From an uncultured Pelagibacteraceae bacterium (GTDB lineage: Bacteria > Pseudomonadota > Alphaproteobacteria > Pelagibacterales > Pelagibacteraceae): a stretch of DNA of 64,000 bases. Below the pieces are notes generated by a model. The model searched no databases. It saw only the letters and a program-made list of their open reading frames with translations, and had not been told where the DNA came from. The DNA is taken from positions 181,114 through 245,113 of the forward strand of contig CACMJW010000001.1 of NCBI GenBank assembly GCA_902614125.1, read 5' to 3'. Each line of letters opens with the position of its first letter. Position 1 is the first letter of the stretch. The translations under genes and the position numbers were made by a program. Of this stretch, positions 35,841 to 45,010 are shown piece by piece.

Positions 35841-36338
35841 ATGAGATCAATAATTAGCTTTGTTATTTTTTGTGTTTTATCGTTTCCAAATTTTGTGAAT
35901 GCTGAAAATTCTGGAAGCAAATGGAGCTTTTACACAGGTATGTTTGATTTCAGTGATGATGGAAAAAAATCAAATCTGTTTGGAATTCAACATATAAATG
36001 AGGATTTATATAGAGAAACTTCTTTTGGTACCCTTCAGCCTGTGACTGGTGCATTCATAACAGCTGATAATGCTACATATATATATACGGGTTTTCAAAT
36101 TCCAAAGAAAAACGGATCTTTCACGTTCACACCAAGCTTTACCCCTGGACTTTATGATGAGGGAGATGGAAAAGATTTAGGACATGCGATAGAATTTAAA
36201 ACAGAAATTCAGATATCTTTTGAGATATCTAATCAAAGTGAAATCGGTTTATCTTATAATCATATCTCTAACGCTAGCCTAGGTGATAAAAATCCAGGCG
36301 CTAATAGTTATATGTTTAATTTTATAAAAGTTTACTGA
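35841..36338 (+). CDS. PagL-like lipid A 3-O-deacylase family outer-membrane protein
   Basis: 165 residues with a signal peptide (cleavage near VNAEN). The mature part alternates as in a small beta-barrel. The conserved PagL pattern near the C-terminus is present: YNHISNASLGDKNPG with catalytic His141 and Ser143. PagL removes the 3-O acyl chain of lipid A. It starts 11 bp after ccmH and may be read through from the ccm transcript. Identification rests mostly on the His-x-Ser-Asn block and size. Confidence 0.75.
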   Translation: MRSIISFVIFCVLSFPNFVNAENSGSKWSFYTGMFDFSDDGKKSNLFGIQHINEDLYRETSFGTLQPVTGAFITADNATYIYTGFQIPKKNGSFTFTPSFTPGLYDEGDGKDLGHAIEFKTEIQISFEISNQSEIGLSYNHISNASLGDKNPGANSYMFNFIKVY

Positions 36339-36352
36339 TAGATTCCTAAGAT

Positions 36353-37504
36353 ATGAGAGTTAAAGATTGCTATAATTTTGAAGATTTTAGAAAACTTGCA
36401 AAAAGCAAGTTACCAGCCCCAATTTTTCATTATATTGATGGAGGTGCAGATGATGAAGCAACTCTTAAAAGAAACACAAATGCTTTTAATGATTGTGACT
36501 TAGTTCCAAGTATTTTAACAAGTGTTGGAGAACCTGATCTGAAGACAGAAATTTTTGGTAGAAAAATTGATATGCCTATTTTTTTATCTCCAACAGCAAT
36601 GCAAAGTTTATATCACCCGGATGGCGATAAAGCATCAGCCAGAGCAGCAGAAAAATTTAACACAATGTATAGTATGTCTACCATGGCTTCATTCTCAATT
36701 GAGGAAATTGCAAATGTTTCAAGTGGGCCAAAATTATTTCAACTCTATATTCATAAAGACAAATCTTTTACTGATGATCTAATTGATAGATGTAGAAGAG
36801 CAAACTTTGATGGACTATGTTTGACTGTAGATACCTTAGTTGCGGGTAATAGAGAAAGAGATCACAGAACTGGATTTACTACACCACCTAAATTTACTTT
36901 GGAAAGTTTGATGAGTTTTGCAATGAGACCTCAATGGGTTTTAAATTATTTAACAAATAAAAAGTTTGAATTAGCAAATATCAAACATAAAACAGACAAG
37001 GGTACAAATATCGCTAAATCTGTCATTGATTATATTAATGAGCAATATGATCCAAAGATGAATTGGGGCGATGCAGAGTATTGTATTAAGAAATGGAATG
37101 GACCATTTGCTTTAAAAGGTGTTATGTCAGTTGAGGATGCTAAAAGAGCTGTAGATATTGGATGTACTGCAATAATGATCTCAAATCATGGTGGTAGGCA
37201 ATTGGATGGATCAAGATCTCCATTTGATCAAGTCAAAGCAATTGCAGATGCTGTGGGTGATAAGCTGGAGATAATACTAGATGGTGGGGTAAGAAGAGGA
37301 ACACATGTGTTAAAAGCCCTTGCGGCAGGCGCAAAAGCATGTAGTTTTGGTAAAGCTTTCCTTTTTAGCCTTGGAGCCGGAGGTCAAGTAGGTGTAGAAA
37401 GATTGCTACATAATATGCAAGCTGAAATTAGAAGAAATATGATACTAATGGGCTGCAAAAATTTATCAGAATTAAACCAGGACAAAATAATATATAGGAG
37501 ATAG
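36353..37504 (+). CDS. FMN-dependent alpha-hydroxyacid oxidase/dehydrogenase (LldD family)
   Basis: 383 residues, TIM barrel. IFHYIDGGADDEATLKRN, PIFLSPTAMQSLYHPDGD, QLYIHKD, CLTVDT and ISNHGGRQLDGS with active-site His279 and Arg282 identify the L-lactate/glycolate oxidase family; ILDGGVRRGTHVLKAL is the FMN phosphate site. It could oxidise L-lactate, glycolate or another 2-hydroxyacid. It starts a block of 2-hydroxyacid genes and is followed three bases later by an aminotransferase. Confidence 0.94.
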   Translation: MRVKDCYNFEDFRKLAKSKLPAPIFHYIDGGADDEATLKRNTNAFNDCDLVPSILTSVGEPDLKTEIFGRKIDMPIFLSPTAMQSLYHPDGDKASARAAEKFNTMYSMSTMASFSIEEIANVSSGPKLFQLYIHKDKSFTDDLIDRCRRANFDGLCLTVDTLVAGNRERDHRTGFTTPPKFTLESLMSFAMRPQWVLNYLTNKKFELANIKHKTDKGTNIAKSVIDYINEQYDPKMNWGDAEYCIKKWNGPFALKGVMSVEDAKRAVDIGCTAIMISNHGGRQLDGSRSPFDQVKAIADAVGDKLEIILDGGVRRGTHVLKALAAGAKACSFGKAFLFSLGAGGQVGVERLLHNMQAEIRRNMILMGCKNLSELNQDKIIYRR

Positions 37505-37507
37505 ATT

Positions 37508-38677
37508 ATGGAAATGAAATTAGCTGCGAGTTTAAATAGATTAGGTACAGAAACTGCATTTAGTGTCTTAGCTGAGGCTAAAAAACTAGAGGCGAAAGGT
37601 CATCCCATGATCCATCTTGGACTTGGACAACCAGATTTTAAAACTCCTAAGCATGTTGTAGATGCTGCAAAAAAAGCGTTGGACGATGGACACCATGGAT
37701 ATGTAATGTCAAATGGAATACCTGAGTGCAGACAAGCTGTAACTAGATGGATTAAAAAAAGATACAATGCAGACGTTGATTTTGAAAGAATATTAATTAT
37801 GCCAGGTGGTAAACCTACCATGACATATGCAATCCAGTGTTTTGGAGAACCAGGTGCAGAGATAATACATCCGACACCAGCTTTTCCTATTTATGAGTCT
37901 ATGATAAATTATACTGGATCCACACCAGTTCCTTATGATCTTACAGAAGATAAAGATTTAAAATTCAATGCAGATAAAATTTTATCTCTGATAACTGCTA
38001 AAACAAGACTTTTAATTTTAATCAATCCAAATAACCCCACTGGAAGTTTTGTTGAAAAACCCGAAATAGATAAGCTTGCTAAGGGGTTAGAAAAATTTCC
38101 ACATGTAACAATTTTAAGTGATGAAATTTATAGTAGACAGATTTTTGATAATAAGGAAATGCCTACATTTTTCAATTATCCAGAATTAAGAGACAGATTA
38201 ATAGTATTAGAAGGATGGAGCAAAGCATACTCAATGACTGGTTGGAGGTTAGGTTGGAGTTTTTGGCCTGAACATTTAGTTGAACATGTAAATAAACTTC
38301 TAATTAATAGTGTTTCATGTGTTAATGCAGCAGCTCAATTTGCTGGAATAGCAGCTTTAGATGGCCCGGATGACTCTATACATGAAATGATGGAAAAATT
38401 TACTGCGAGAAGAAAATTAATCCATGAAGGTCTAAATAGTTTGCCAGGTGTTGAATGTAGTCTACCAGGTGGCGCTTTTTATGCATTCCCTAAAGTTACT
38501 GGAACCGGAATGAATGGTGCGGAGTTTTGTCAAAAAGCAATGCATGAAGCTGGAGTTGCAATAGTACCAGGAACAGCATTTGGAAAAAGTTGCAATGAAT
38601 ACGTCAGATTTAGTTTTGCGGCATCTAGAGATAATATCTCTCAAGCTTTAGAAAATATCAAAAAAATGCTTGGATAA
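37508..38677 (+). CDS. Class I/II pyridoxal-phosphate aminotransferase
   Basis: 389 residues of the aspartate-aminotransferase fold I. HLGLGQPDFKTPKHVVDAA, NPNNPTGS, LSDEIYSRQIF and GWSKAYSMTGWRLGW (PLP-binding Lys239) are visible, with the substrate-carboxylate Arg in EYVRFSFAAS. The partners are not fixed by sequence. Between an alpha-hydroxyacid oxidase and glycolate oxidase it could transaminate the resulting 2-oxoacid, for example glyoxylate to glycine; that is inferred from context. Confidence 0.93.
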   Translation: MEMKLAASLNRLGTETAFSVLAEAKKLEAKGHPMIHLGLGQPDFKTPKHVVDAAKKALDDGHHGYVMSNGIPECRQAVTRWIKKRYNADVDFERILIMPGGKPTMTYAIQCFGEPGAEIIHPTPAFPIYESMINYTGSTPVPYDLTEDKDLKFNADKILSLITAKTRLLILINPNNPTGSFVEKPEIDKLAKGLEKFPHVTILSDEIYSRQIFDNKEMPTFFNYPELRDRLIVLEGWSKAYSMTGWRLGWSFWPEHLVEHVNKLLINSVSCVNAAAQFAGIAALDGPDDSIHEMMEKFTARRKLIHEGLNSLPGVECSLPGGAFYAFPKVTGTGMNGAEFCQKAMHEAGVAIVPGTAFGKSCNEYVRFSFAASRDNISQALENIKKMLG

Positions 38678-38680
38678 TTC

Positions 38681-40177
38681 ATGACTGAATTAGCTTTACC
38701 AAAAATTGATAAAGATACAATTTCAAGGAAAGATCAAATCGTTTCTCATCTTAAAAAATTTACTAAAGATGAAAATATTCTTAGTGAGAATGAGGAGATT
38801 AAACCATATGAAACTGATGGTTTGGCTGCTTATAAACAAACCCCACTAGCAGTTGTTTTACCAGAAAATACAAAAGAGGTAAGTGAAATATTAAAATTCT
38901 GTAATGAGAAAAACATAAAAGTAATCCCTAGAGGTGCAGGAACAGGTTTGTCCGGTGGTGCACTACCCCTTCAAGATGCAATTTTGCTAGGTCTTGGAAA
39001 ATTTAACAAAATTCTTGAAATAGATTTTGAAAATAAATGTGTGGTGACACAACCTGGTGTTACAAATCTTGGTATTACACATGCCGTCCAACATAAAGGA
39101 TATTATTATGCTCCAGATCCTTCAAGTCAGTTAGCATGTTCAATTGGAGGAAATGTAGCTGAAAACTCAGGTGGCGTTCATTCTTTAAAATATGGAACAA
39201 CTACAAATAATATTCTTGGTGTTGAAATGGTGATGATGGATGGAACTATTACCAGAATTGGTGGTAAGACTTTAGATCAAGAAGGATATGATTTATTAGG
39301 GCTAGTATGTGGATCTGAAGGGCTACTAGGAGTAATTACAGAAGTAACAGTAAAAATTTTAAGAAAACCTCAATCTGTGAGAGCCGCTTTAATTGGTTTT
39401 CCTACGGTCGAAGATGGAGGTAATTGTGTTTCTGATATTATATCAAGTGGGATTGTACCTGCTGGAATGGAAATGATGGATAAAGCTTTGATTGATGCAA
39501 CGGATAAATTTTCAAAAGCTGGTTATCCAAAAGACGCAGAAGTTTTAATGATTGTTGAGCTTGATGGTACCAAATCTGAAGTTGACGGTCTTTTAAATAA
39601 AGTAAGTGAGATTGCTAAACAAAATAACTCTAATAGTATGAAATTAAGCAATAATGAAAAAGAAAGATTAGCTTTTTGGTCTGGAAGAAAAGCTGCTTTC
39701 CCAGCTTGTGGAGCAATGGCCCCAGATTATTATTGTATGGATGGCTCTATTCCAAGAGGGAAGCTGTCATTAATTTTAAAAGAAATAAATGAGCTGTCAA
39801 AAAAATATAACTTAGCTGTGGCAAACGCTTTTCACGCTGGAGATGGAAATTTGCATCCTCTTATAATGTTTGATGGTAGTGATAAAGAACAGTTGAGAAA
39901 AACCGAAGAATTTGGTGCAGAGATTTTAAAAGCTTGTGTAAAACATGGTGGAGCATTAACAGGAGAACACGGTGTAGGAATTGAAAAAAGAGAATTAATG
40001 TGTGAGTCATTTAACAATGACGATATTCAACAACAATTGAATATTAAAAATTCTTTAGATGAAAAAAATCTTTTAAATCCAGGAAAGGTTTACCCGATAC
40101 TAAGGAAATGTGCAGAGGAAGGAAGAGTCCATGTCCACAGAGGAGAAGAAAAATTCCCAGATCTCCCTAGATTCTGA
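38681..40177 (+). CDS. glcD: Glycolate oxidase FAD subunit GlcD (FAD-linked oxidase)
   Basis: 498 residues. The PCMH-type FAD domain has VIPRGAGTGLSGGALP, GGNVAENSGGVHSLKYG and GSEGLLGVITEVTVKI. The C-terminal cap has NAFHAGDGNLHP and GEHGVGIEKRE. With GlcE and GlcF it oxidises glycolate to glyoxylate at the membrane. Its last 47 bases overlap glcE, so translation is coupled. Related D-lactate dehydrogenases share the fold, but the glcDEF arrangement favours glycolate. Confidence 0.94.
   Translation: MTELALPKIDKDTISRKDQIVSHLKKFTKDENILSENEEIKPYETDGLAAYKQTPLAVVLPENTKEVSEILKFCNEKNIKVIPRGAGTGLSGGALPLQDAILLGLGKFNKILEIDFENKCVVTQPGVTNLGITHAVQHKGYYYAPDPSSQLACSIGGNVAENSGGVHSLKYGTTTNNILGVEMVMMDGTITRIGGKTLDQEGYDLLGLVCGSEGLLGVITEVTVKILRKPQSVRAALIGFPTVEDGGNCVSDIISSGIVPAGMEMMDKALIDATDKFSKAGYPKDAEVLMIVELDGTKSEVDGLLNKVSEIAKQNNSNSMKLSNNEKERLAFWSGRKAAFPACGAMAPDYYCMDGSIPRGKLSLILKEINELSKKYNLAVANAFHAGDGNLHPLIMFDGSDKEQLRKTEEFGAEILKACVKHGGALTGEHGVGIEKRELMCESFNNDDIQQQLNIKNSLDEKNLLNPGKVYPILRKCAEEGRVHVHRGEEKFPDLPRF
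40115..40126 (+). promoter_or_regulatory. Ribosome-binding site deciding the glcE start
   Basis: A purine-rich AGAGGAAGGAAG lies just upstream of the ATG at 40131, inside the end of glcD. It supports that ATG over the GTG at 40110, which has no such site before it. Confidence 0.6.
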
Positions 40178-41408
40178 AATATTAAGTCCAAGTACTGAAA
40201 AAGAGGTATCAGAAATAGTAAGAGAAATTTATTCGAAACAACTACCTATAGAGATTTCTGGAACAGGAACAAAAAAAGGTTTTGGTTATAATTTACAAAC
40301 TGCTAAGAAACTAAGTCTTTCAAAACTTTCTGGGATTATTGATTACAAGAAAGAGGAACTCTACATCAAAGTTAAAGCAGGAACTCCCATTCAAGATATT
40401 GAAAAAATATTAGATGAAAACAATCAAGAGCTAGCATTTGAACCAATTGATTTTGGATACATGATAAATGGTCAATCGAATAAAGGGACTATTGGTGGCT
40501 ATGTAGCGTGTAATTTTGCTGGATCGAGAAGATTTAAAGTTGGAAGTGTTAGAGATCATATTTTAGGTTTCAAAGGAGTAAATGGAAAAGGTGATATTAT
40601 AAAGTCTGGTGGGACTGTAGTTAAAAACGTTACCGGTTATGATCTTTCAAAATTAATATCAGGTTCGTTTGGAACACTTGTTGTTTTAACTGAAATAACA
40701 TTAAAAGTTTCACCAAAAAAACAATCTCAAATTACGGTTATTGTTTATTCTGATGAAATTAAAAAAATATCAAATTTATTTGATAAAATTCTAAGCTCAA
40801 GTAATGAAGTTTCAGCAGCAACATTCATACCTGAAGAACCCAGTAATAAAAACTATGAACATACAAAAAATAAAATTTTCAAATTTAATGATCTGGATCA
40901 AGAAGGTTCTTTTTTAGCTTTTAGAATTGAAGGAGACAAGAGATCAATTGATGAGAGATTAAAAGAGCTAAAAATAGAGTTAGATTTATCAAATTTCAAA
41001 AGTTCAATATTAGACGTTCACCAATCAATACCTTTCTGGAAAAAAGTCAATAATTTGGAGTTATTTAGTGGAACAAAAAATAATGTTTTGAGAGCTGTTA
41101 TGCCTCCTGCCAAATGTGAGACATTTAGTAAATTTCTTAATAAAAATTATAAATATTACATTGATTGGTGTGGATCATTGTTTTGGATTGAGGTTCTCGA
41201 CAGAGACGATGAAAAAATTAACAAAATAAAAAATTTTATTGTTGAAAATAGTGGATATCTAACAATTGTTAAAAAATCCGAAAATTTTGATTTTCAAGAC
41301 ACTTTGTTTACTATCGATAATATAAGATTGATGATATCAAAAAAAATAAAAGAGAGTTTTGATCCAAAAAAATTATTTAACCCAGGAAGAATGTATAGAG
41401 ATTTATAA
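40131..41408 (+). CDS. glcE: Glycolate oxidase subunit GlcE
   Basis: 425 residues from the ATG that follows a good ribosome-binding site. A second PCMH-type FAD-binding fold: EISGTGTKKGFG, GYVACNFAGSRRFKVGSVRDHILGFKGVNGKG and SGGTVVKNVTGYDLSKLISGSFGTL. The C-terminus KKLFNPGRMYRDL ends the same way as GlcE homologues. It shares bases with glcD and its stop overlaps the glcF start, so the three subunits are made together. Confidence 0.93.
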   Translation: MSTEEKKNSQISLDSEILSPSTEKEVSEIVREIYSKQLPIEISGTGTKKGFGYNLQTAKKLSLSKLSGIIDYKKEELYIKVKAGTPIQDIEKILDENNQELAFEPIDFGYMINGQSNKGTIGGYVACNFAGSRRFKVGSVRDHILGFKGVNGKGDIIKSGGTVVKNVTGYDLSKLISGSFGTLVVLTEITLKVSPKKQSQITVIVYSDEIKKISNLFDKILSSSNEVSAATFIPEEPSNKNYEHTKNKIFKFNDLDQEGSFLAFRIEGDKRSIDERLKELKIELDLSNFKSSILDVHQSIPFWKKVNNLELFSGTKNNVLRAVMPPAKCETFSKFLNKNYKYYIDWCGSLFWIEVLDRDDEKINKIKNFIVENSGYLTIVKKSENFDFQDTLFTIDNIRLMISKKIKESFDPKKLFNPGRMYRDL

Positions 41409-42700
41409 TGCAAACTAATTTTTCAGAAAATCAACTTAAAGACAAAGATAATCAGTCAACAGAAAAAATATTTCAAAAATGTGTGCACTGTGGGATGTGC
41501 AACGCAACTTGTCCCACTTATGGAATATTAGGTGATGAACTAGATGGACCAAGAGGAAGAATTTATCTAATTCAAGATATGTTGGAAAACGAGAGGAAAC
41601 CTTCAAAAAAAGTTGTTAAGCATATAGATCGTTGTCTATCATGTTATAGCTGCATGACGACTTGCCCAGCTGGTGTTAATTATATGCATGTGATTGATCA
41701 TGGTAGAAAATATATTGAAAAAAATTATGACAGACCTTTATTTGATAAAATTTTAAGAAATTTTTTATCAAAAGTTCTTCCGAATACTCAATATTTTAAA
41801 TTAACAAGTTATCTAGTTAAGATCGGAAAATTATTTAAATTTTTATTTCCGAAGAAAATAAAAGATATGATGGAATTGATGCCAACTTCATTTCCAGAAA
41901 AAACCATCAAAGTAAAGGAAATGTATCCAGCAAATGGAAAAAAAATCGCAAGAGTAGCCTTGCTGACTGGATGCGTGCAAAAAGAATTATCGCCACAAAT
42001 AAACGAGTCCACAATAAGAATATTAAATAGACATGGCGTTGAAGTTGTTGTTCCAAAAAAAATTAGATGTTGTGGCTCATTAAATCATCATTTAGGTAAA
42101 GAGGACGATGCAAATATTGATTTTATAAATAATATTGAAACTTGGTATGAAGAACATAAAAAGGGAAATCTTGATGCAATATTATCTAATACTTCTGGAT
42201 GTGGAACTACTTTAAAAGACTATGGATTTATATTTAGAAATGACAAAAAATTAAAAGCTAAAGCAAAAACAGTATCTGAGTTAAGCAAAGATGTTACTGA
42301 ATATTTATCAGAAAACTTAAAACTAAATATACAAAAGAAAAATAAGAAATATAAAATTGCTTATCATTCTGCATGTTCAATGCAACATGGTCAAAAGGTT
42401 CATAATGAACCGATTAGCTTACTTCAAAAAACTGACAATGATATTATGGAAATACCTAATGGACACCTTTGTTGTGGTTCTGCTGGAACTTATAACATTC
42501 TGCAATCAGAAATCGCGAAAAATCTTTTAAAAGATAAAGTTAAAAATATAGAGAGTACAAATCCACAGATTATATCTACTGGAAATATAGGTTGCATAAC
42601 CCAAATATCTAATGGTACCAATATACCAATTTTACATACTATAGAACTGCTGGATTGGTACACTGGTGGTCCTAAACCAAAAATTTTGAACAAAGTTTAA
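41408..42700 (+). CDS. glcF: Glycolate oxidase iron-sulfur subunit GlcF
   Basis: 430 residues. Two ferredoxin-type clusters: Cys25, 28, 31, 35 (CVHCGMCNATCP) and Cys76, 79, 82, 86 (CLSCYSCMTTCP). Two CCG domains follow (RCCGSLNHHLG and LCCGSAGTYNI) that bind a further non-ferredoxin cluster. It passes electrons from the flavin subunits to the quinone pool. Confidence 0.96.
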   Translation: MQTNFSENQLKDKDNQSTEKIFQKCVHCGMCNATCPTYGILGDELDGPRGRIYLIQDMLENERKPSKKVVKHIDRCLSCYSCMTTCPAGVNYMHVIDHGRKYIEKNYDRPLFDKILRNFLSKVLPNTQYFKLTSYLVKIGKLFKFLFPKKIKDMMELMPTSFPEKTIKVKEMYPANGKKIARVALLTGCVQKELSPQINESTIRILNRHGVEVVVPKKIRCCGSLNHHLGKEDDANIDFINNIETWYEEHKKGNLDAILSNTSGCGTTLKDYGFIFRNDKKLKAKAKTVSELSKDVTEYLSENLKLNIQKKNKKYKIAYHSACSMQHGQKVHNEPISLLQKTDNDIMEIPNGHLCCGSAGTYNILQSEIAKNLLKDKVKNIESTNPQIISTGNIGCITQISNGTNIPILHTIELLDWYTGGPKPKILNKV

Positions 42701-42701
42701 T

Positions 42702-43655
42702 ATGAAAAAAATTCTAGTAACAAGAAAACTGCTTAGATCTTGTGAAGATAAAGCATTAAAAAGTTTTGATGCTAATTTAAACTTGAATGACGAATTATAT
42801 TCTCAAAAAAAATTAATTGAAATGAGTGAAGGAAAAGATGGAATATTATCCTCATTAACAGATAAACTTGATGCTGAGACAATAAATAAATTACCAGAAA
42901 CTATAAAAATTATTTCAAATTTTGCAGTTGGTTTTGGAAATATAGATTTGGAGGCAGCTAAGGCGAGAGGAATAGCGATTACAAATACACCTGACGTCTT
43001 AACAGATGCTACAGCTGAAATTGGAATCTTGTTAATACTTGGAGCATGCAGAAGAGCATCAGAGGGAATAGAATCTGCTAAAGAAAGCAACTGGAAGTGG
43101 TCTGCAGATTACTTAATTGGAAAGCAACTAACGGGCGCAAGACTCGGAGTACTAGGCATGGGAAGAATTGGTCAAAAGATTGCAAAAATTGCAAAGTCTT
43201 TAGGAATGATAATACATTATCATAATCGGTCAAAATTATCTGAGGAGAAAGAACATGGTGCTGTTTATCATGATAATTTAAAAAGTTTGTTGTCAGTATC
43301 TGATGTTTTATCTATTTGTTGTCCAGCTTCAAAAGAGACAATTGATATGATTAACAAAGAGACCATCGAGTATCTGCCAAAAGGCGCAGTTGTCACTAAC
43401 GTTGCAAGAGGAGATATTGTAGAGGATGAAGCTTTGATAGATGCACTTGAAAGAAGAAAAGTTTATGCAGTTGGTTTAGATGTCTACAAAAATGAACCAA
43501 ATTTAAATCCAGGTTATCTTAAATATAAGAGTGCTTTTATTCTTCCCCATTTAGGAAGCGCTACAAAAGAAACAAGAACTGCTATGGCTAATCTTGCAAT
43601 TGATAACATTGATGAGTTTTTCAAAACGGGAGACTGTAAGAATAAAGTGAATTAG
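42702..43655 (+). CDS. D-2-hydroxyacid dehydrogenase (glyoxylate/hydroxypyruvate reductase type)
   Basis: 317 residues. NAD(P) loop GVLGMGRIGQKIA near 148-160, catalytic Arg in NVARGDIVEDEALI, Glu in LDVYKNEP and His in LPHLGSATKETR. It reduces a 2-oxoacid such as glyoxylate or hydroxypyruvate, or runs in reverse. It follows glcF by one base and is the last gene before a 126-bp gap, so it completes the 2-hydroxyacid operon. Confidence 0.94.
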   Translation: MKKILVTRKLLRSCEDKALKSFDANLNLNDELYSQKKLIEMSEGKDGILSSLTDKLDAETINKLPETIKIISNFAVGFGNIDLEAAKARGIAITNTPDVLTDATAEIGILLILGACRRASEGIESAKESNWKWSADYLIGKQLTGARLGVLGMGRIGQKIAKIAKSLGMIIHYHNRSKLSEEKEHGAVYHDNLKSLLSVSDVLSICCPASKETIDMINKETIEYLPKGAVVTNVARGDIVEDEALIDALERRKVYAVGLDVYKNEPNLNPGYLKYKSAFILPHLGSATKETRTAMANLAIDNIDEFFKTGDCKNKVN

Positions 43656-43672
43656 GACTTTTTGACCTGATT

Positions 43673-43691
43673 ATACAATCTCAAATTGTAT
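43673..43691. promoter_or_regulatory. Inverted repeat before the TRAP transporter genes, candidate operator
   Basis: ATACAAT (43673-43679) and ATTGTAT (43685-43691) are perfect inverted halves with a 5-bp spacer. A TTGACC that could be a -35 lies just upstream at 43662-43667, so a bound dimer would cover the promoter. The half-sites resemble GntR-type operators, but no regulator gene is adjacent. Confidence 0.38.
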
Positions 43692-43767
43692 TTAATTAAA
43701 AATCTAATCGATTTTAGAATGACTCTAACAAGTTTACATGTTTAAATCTTGAAAGTTAATTAACTTA

Positions 43768-43776
43768 AAGAGGAGA
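43768..43776 (+). promoter_or_regulatory. Strong ribosome-binding site of dctP
   Basis: AAGAGGAGA ends five bases before the ATG at 43782. Most genes in this window lack so complete a Shine-Dalgarno sequence, which fits a highly translated periplasmic binding protein. Confidence 0.7.
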
Positions 43777-43781
43777 AATAA

Positions 43782-44939
43782 ATGGTTAAAGAAAAAAAAC
43801 CTTTGAAGGGTAAAATTCCTTCAAGACGTAAGTTCTTTAAAACGGCAGCAGCAACTGGTGCAGCAGCAACAGCAGCAGTGGCAATGCCTAATCTTGCATT
43901 GGGAGGTGGTCATACTACTCTGAAAATGCAAGCAGCTTGGCCTAGTGGAGCAAACATCTTTTTCGAAATGGCAGGAGACTATGCGAAAATGGTTGATCAG
44001 ATGTCAGGCGGAACATTAAAAATTGACTTACAACCAGTTGGAGCTGTTGTTAAAACTTCCGAAATTGGACAAGCAGTAAGTTCTGGAGTACTTGATATGG
44101 GTCACTGGGTGACTGCATATTGGTATGGAAAAAACCCTGCAGCTTCATTATTTGGAACTGGACCATCATACGGTATGTCATCACAAGAAGTTATGGGATG
44201 GATGGAATATGGTGGAGGAAGAGCTCTATACGAAGAAACTTTAGCAAAAGTTGGTTTTGACTATGTTGGTTTCTTTCATATGCCTATGCCAGCTCAACCA
44301 TTCGGATGGTTTAAAAAGAATGTAACTAAAGTATCCGACGTTAAAGGAATGAAGTACAGAACAGTTGGTCTTGCAACTAACGTTCTTACTGCAATGGGAA
44401 TGGTCGTAAGACAGTTACCAGGTGGAGAAATCCAACCAGCAATGAAAACTGGTTTGATTGATGCAGCTGAGTTTAACAACCCAACTTCAGACTCTCAGTT
44501 TGGTATGCAGGATGTATCTAAGCACTATCACTTAGGTAGTTTCCACCAATCACAGGAGATGTTTGAAATTCCTATTAACAAAAAATCATACAACAACCTT
44601 TCGCCTGCACATCAAGCAATTTTGAAAAATGCTGCTTATGCTGCAAACACTGATAACTACTTTAAAGCTTTAGTGAGATATTCAGCTGACTTATCTAAGT
44701 TAATGAATGAGCATAAAGTAAATGTATATCAAACTTCAGATGCAATTCTTTCTGAGCAGTTAAAAGGTTGGGACAAAGTAGTCGGTGACTTTTCTGGAAA
44801 AGATCCATTCTTCAAGAAAATCATAGACTCACAGAAAGCGTATGCTAAGAGAGTAATGAAGTACTTGCTGATGAATCAGCCTAATTACAAACTTGCTTAC
44901 GAAAATGAGTTTGGTCCAATAGCAAAAGTAAAAATCTAA
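43782..44939 (+). CDS. dctP: TRAP transporter substrate-binding protein DctP (keto/hydroxy-acid type)
   Basis: 385 residues. A twin-arginine signal SRRKFFK (Arg15, Arg16) and an Ala-rich hydrophobic stretch precede the mature protein. Binding-protein patterns: LKMQAAWPSGANIFFE, GWFKKNVTKVSDVKGMKYRTVGLA with the family's carboxylate Arg, and IDAAEFNNPTSDSQFG. It resembles TakP-like 2-oxoacid binders. After the 2-hydroxyacid operon, a 2-hydroxy- or 2-oxoacid ligand is the best guess. A terminator separates it from the permease genes. Confidence 0.93.
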   Translation: MVKEKKPLKGKIPSRRKFFKTAAATGAAATAAVAMPNLALGGGHTTLKMQAAWPSGANIFFEMAGDYAKMVDQMSGGTLKIDLQPVGAVVKTSEIGQAVSSGVLDMGHWVTAYWYGKNPAASLFGTGPSYGMSSQEVMGWMEYGGGRALYEETLAKVGFDYVGFFHMPMPAQPFGWFKKNVTKVSDVKGMKYRTVGLATNVLTAMGMVVRQLPGGEIQPAMKTGLIDAAEFNNPTSDSQFGMQDVSKHYHLGSFHQSQEMFEIPINKKSYNNLSPAHQAILKNAAYAANTDNYFKALVRYSADLSKLMNEHKVNVYQTSDAILSEQLKGWDKVVGDFSGKDPFFKKIIDSQKAYAKRVMKYLLMNQPNYKLAYENEFGPIAKVKI

Positions 44940-44960
44940 TAATTTTTAATAAATTAGAAA

Positions 44961-44989
44961 AAAAAGGGGGGCTTTTTAGCCCCCTTTTT
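44961..44989 (+). terminator. Rho-independent terminator between dctP and dctQ
   Basis: A GC-rich stem (GGGGGCT ending at 44973, AGCCCCC at 44978-44984) with a four-T loop and a run of five T afterwards, preceded by A-rich bases that extend the stem. It sits directly after dctP and would limit read-through into dctQM. Confidence 0.88.
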
Positions 44990-45010
44990 GTTATTACTTA
45001 GACAGTTTTT

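Noticed and set aside
36339..36352. Glycine-type riboswitch before the 2-hydroxyacid operon
   Set aside because: The gap before the first gene is only 14 bases, too short for an aptamer.
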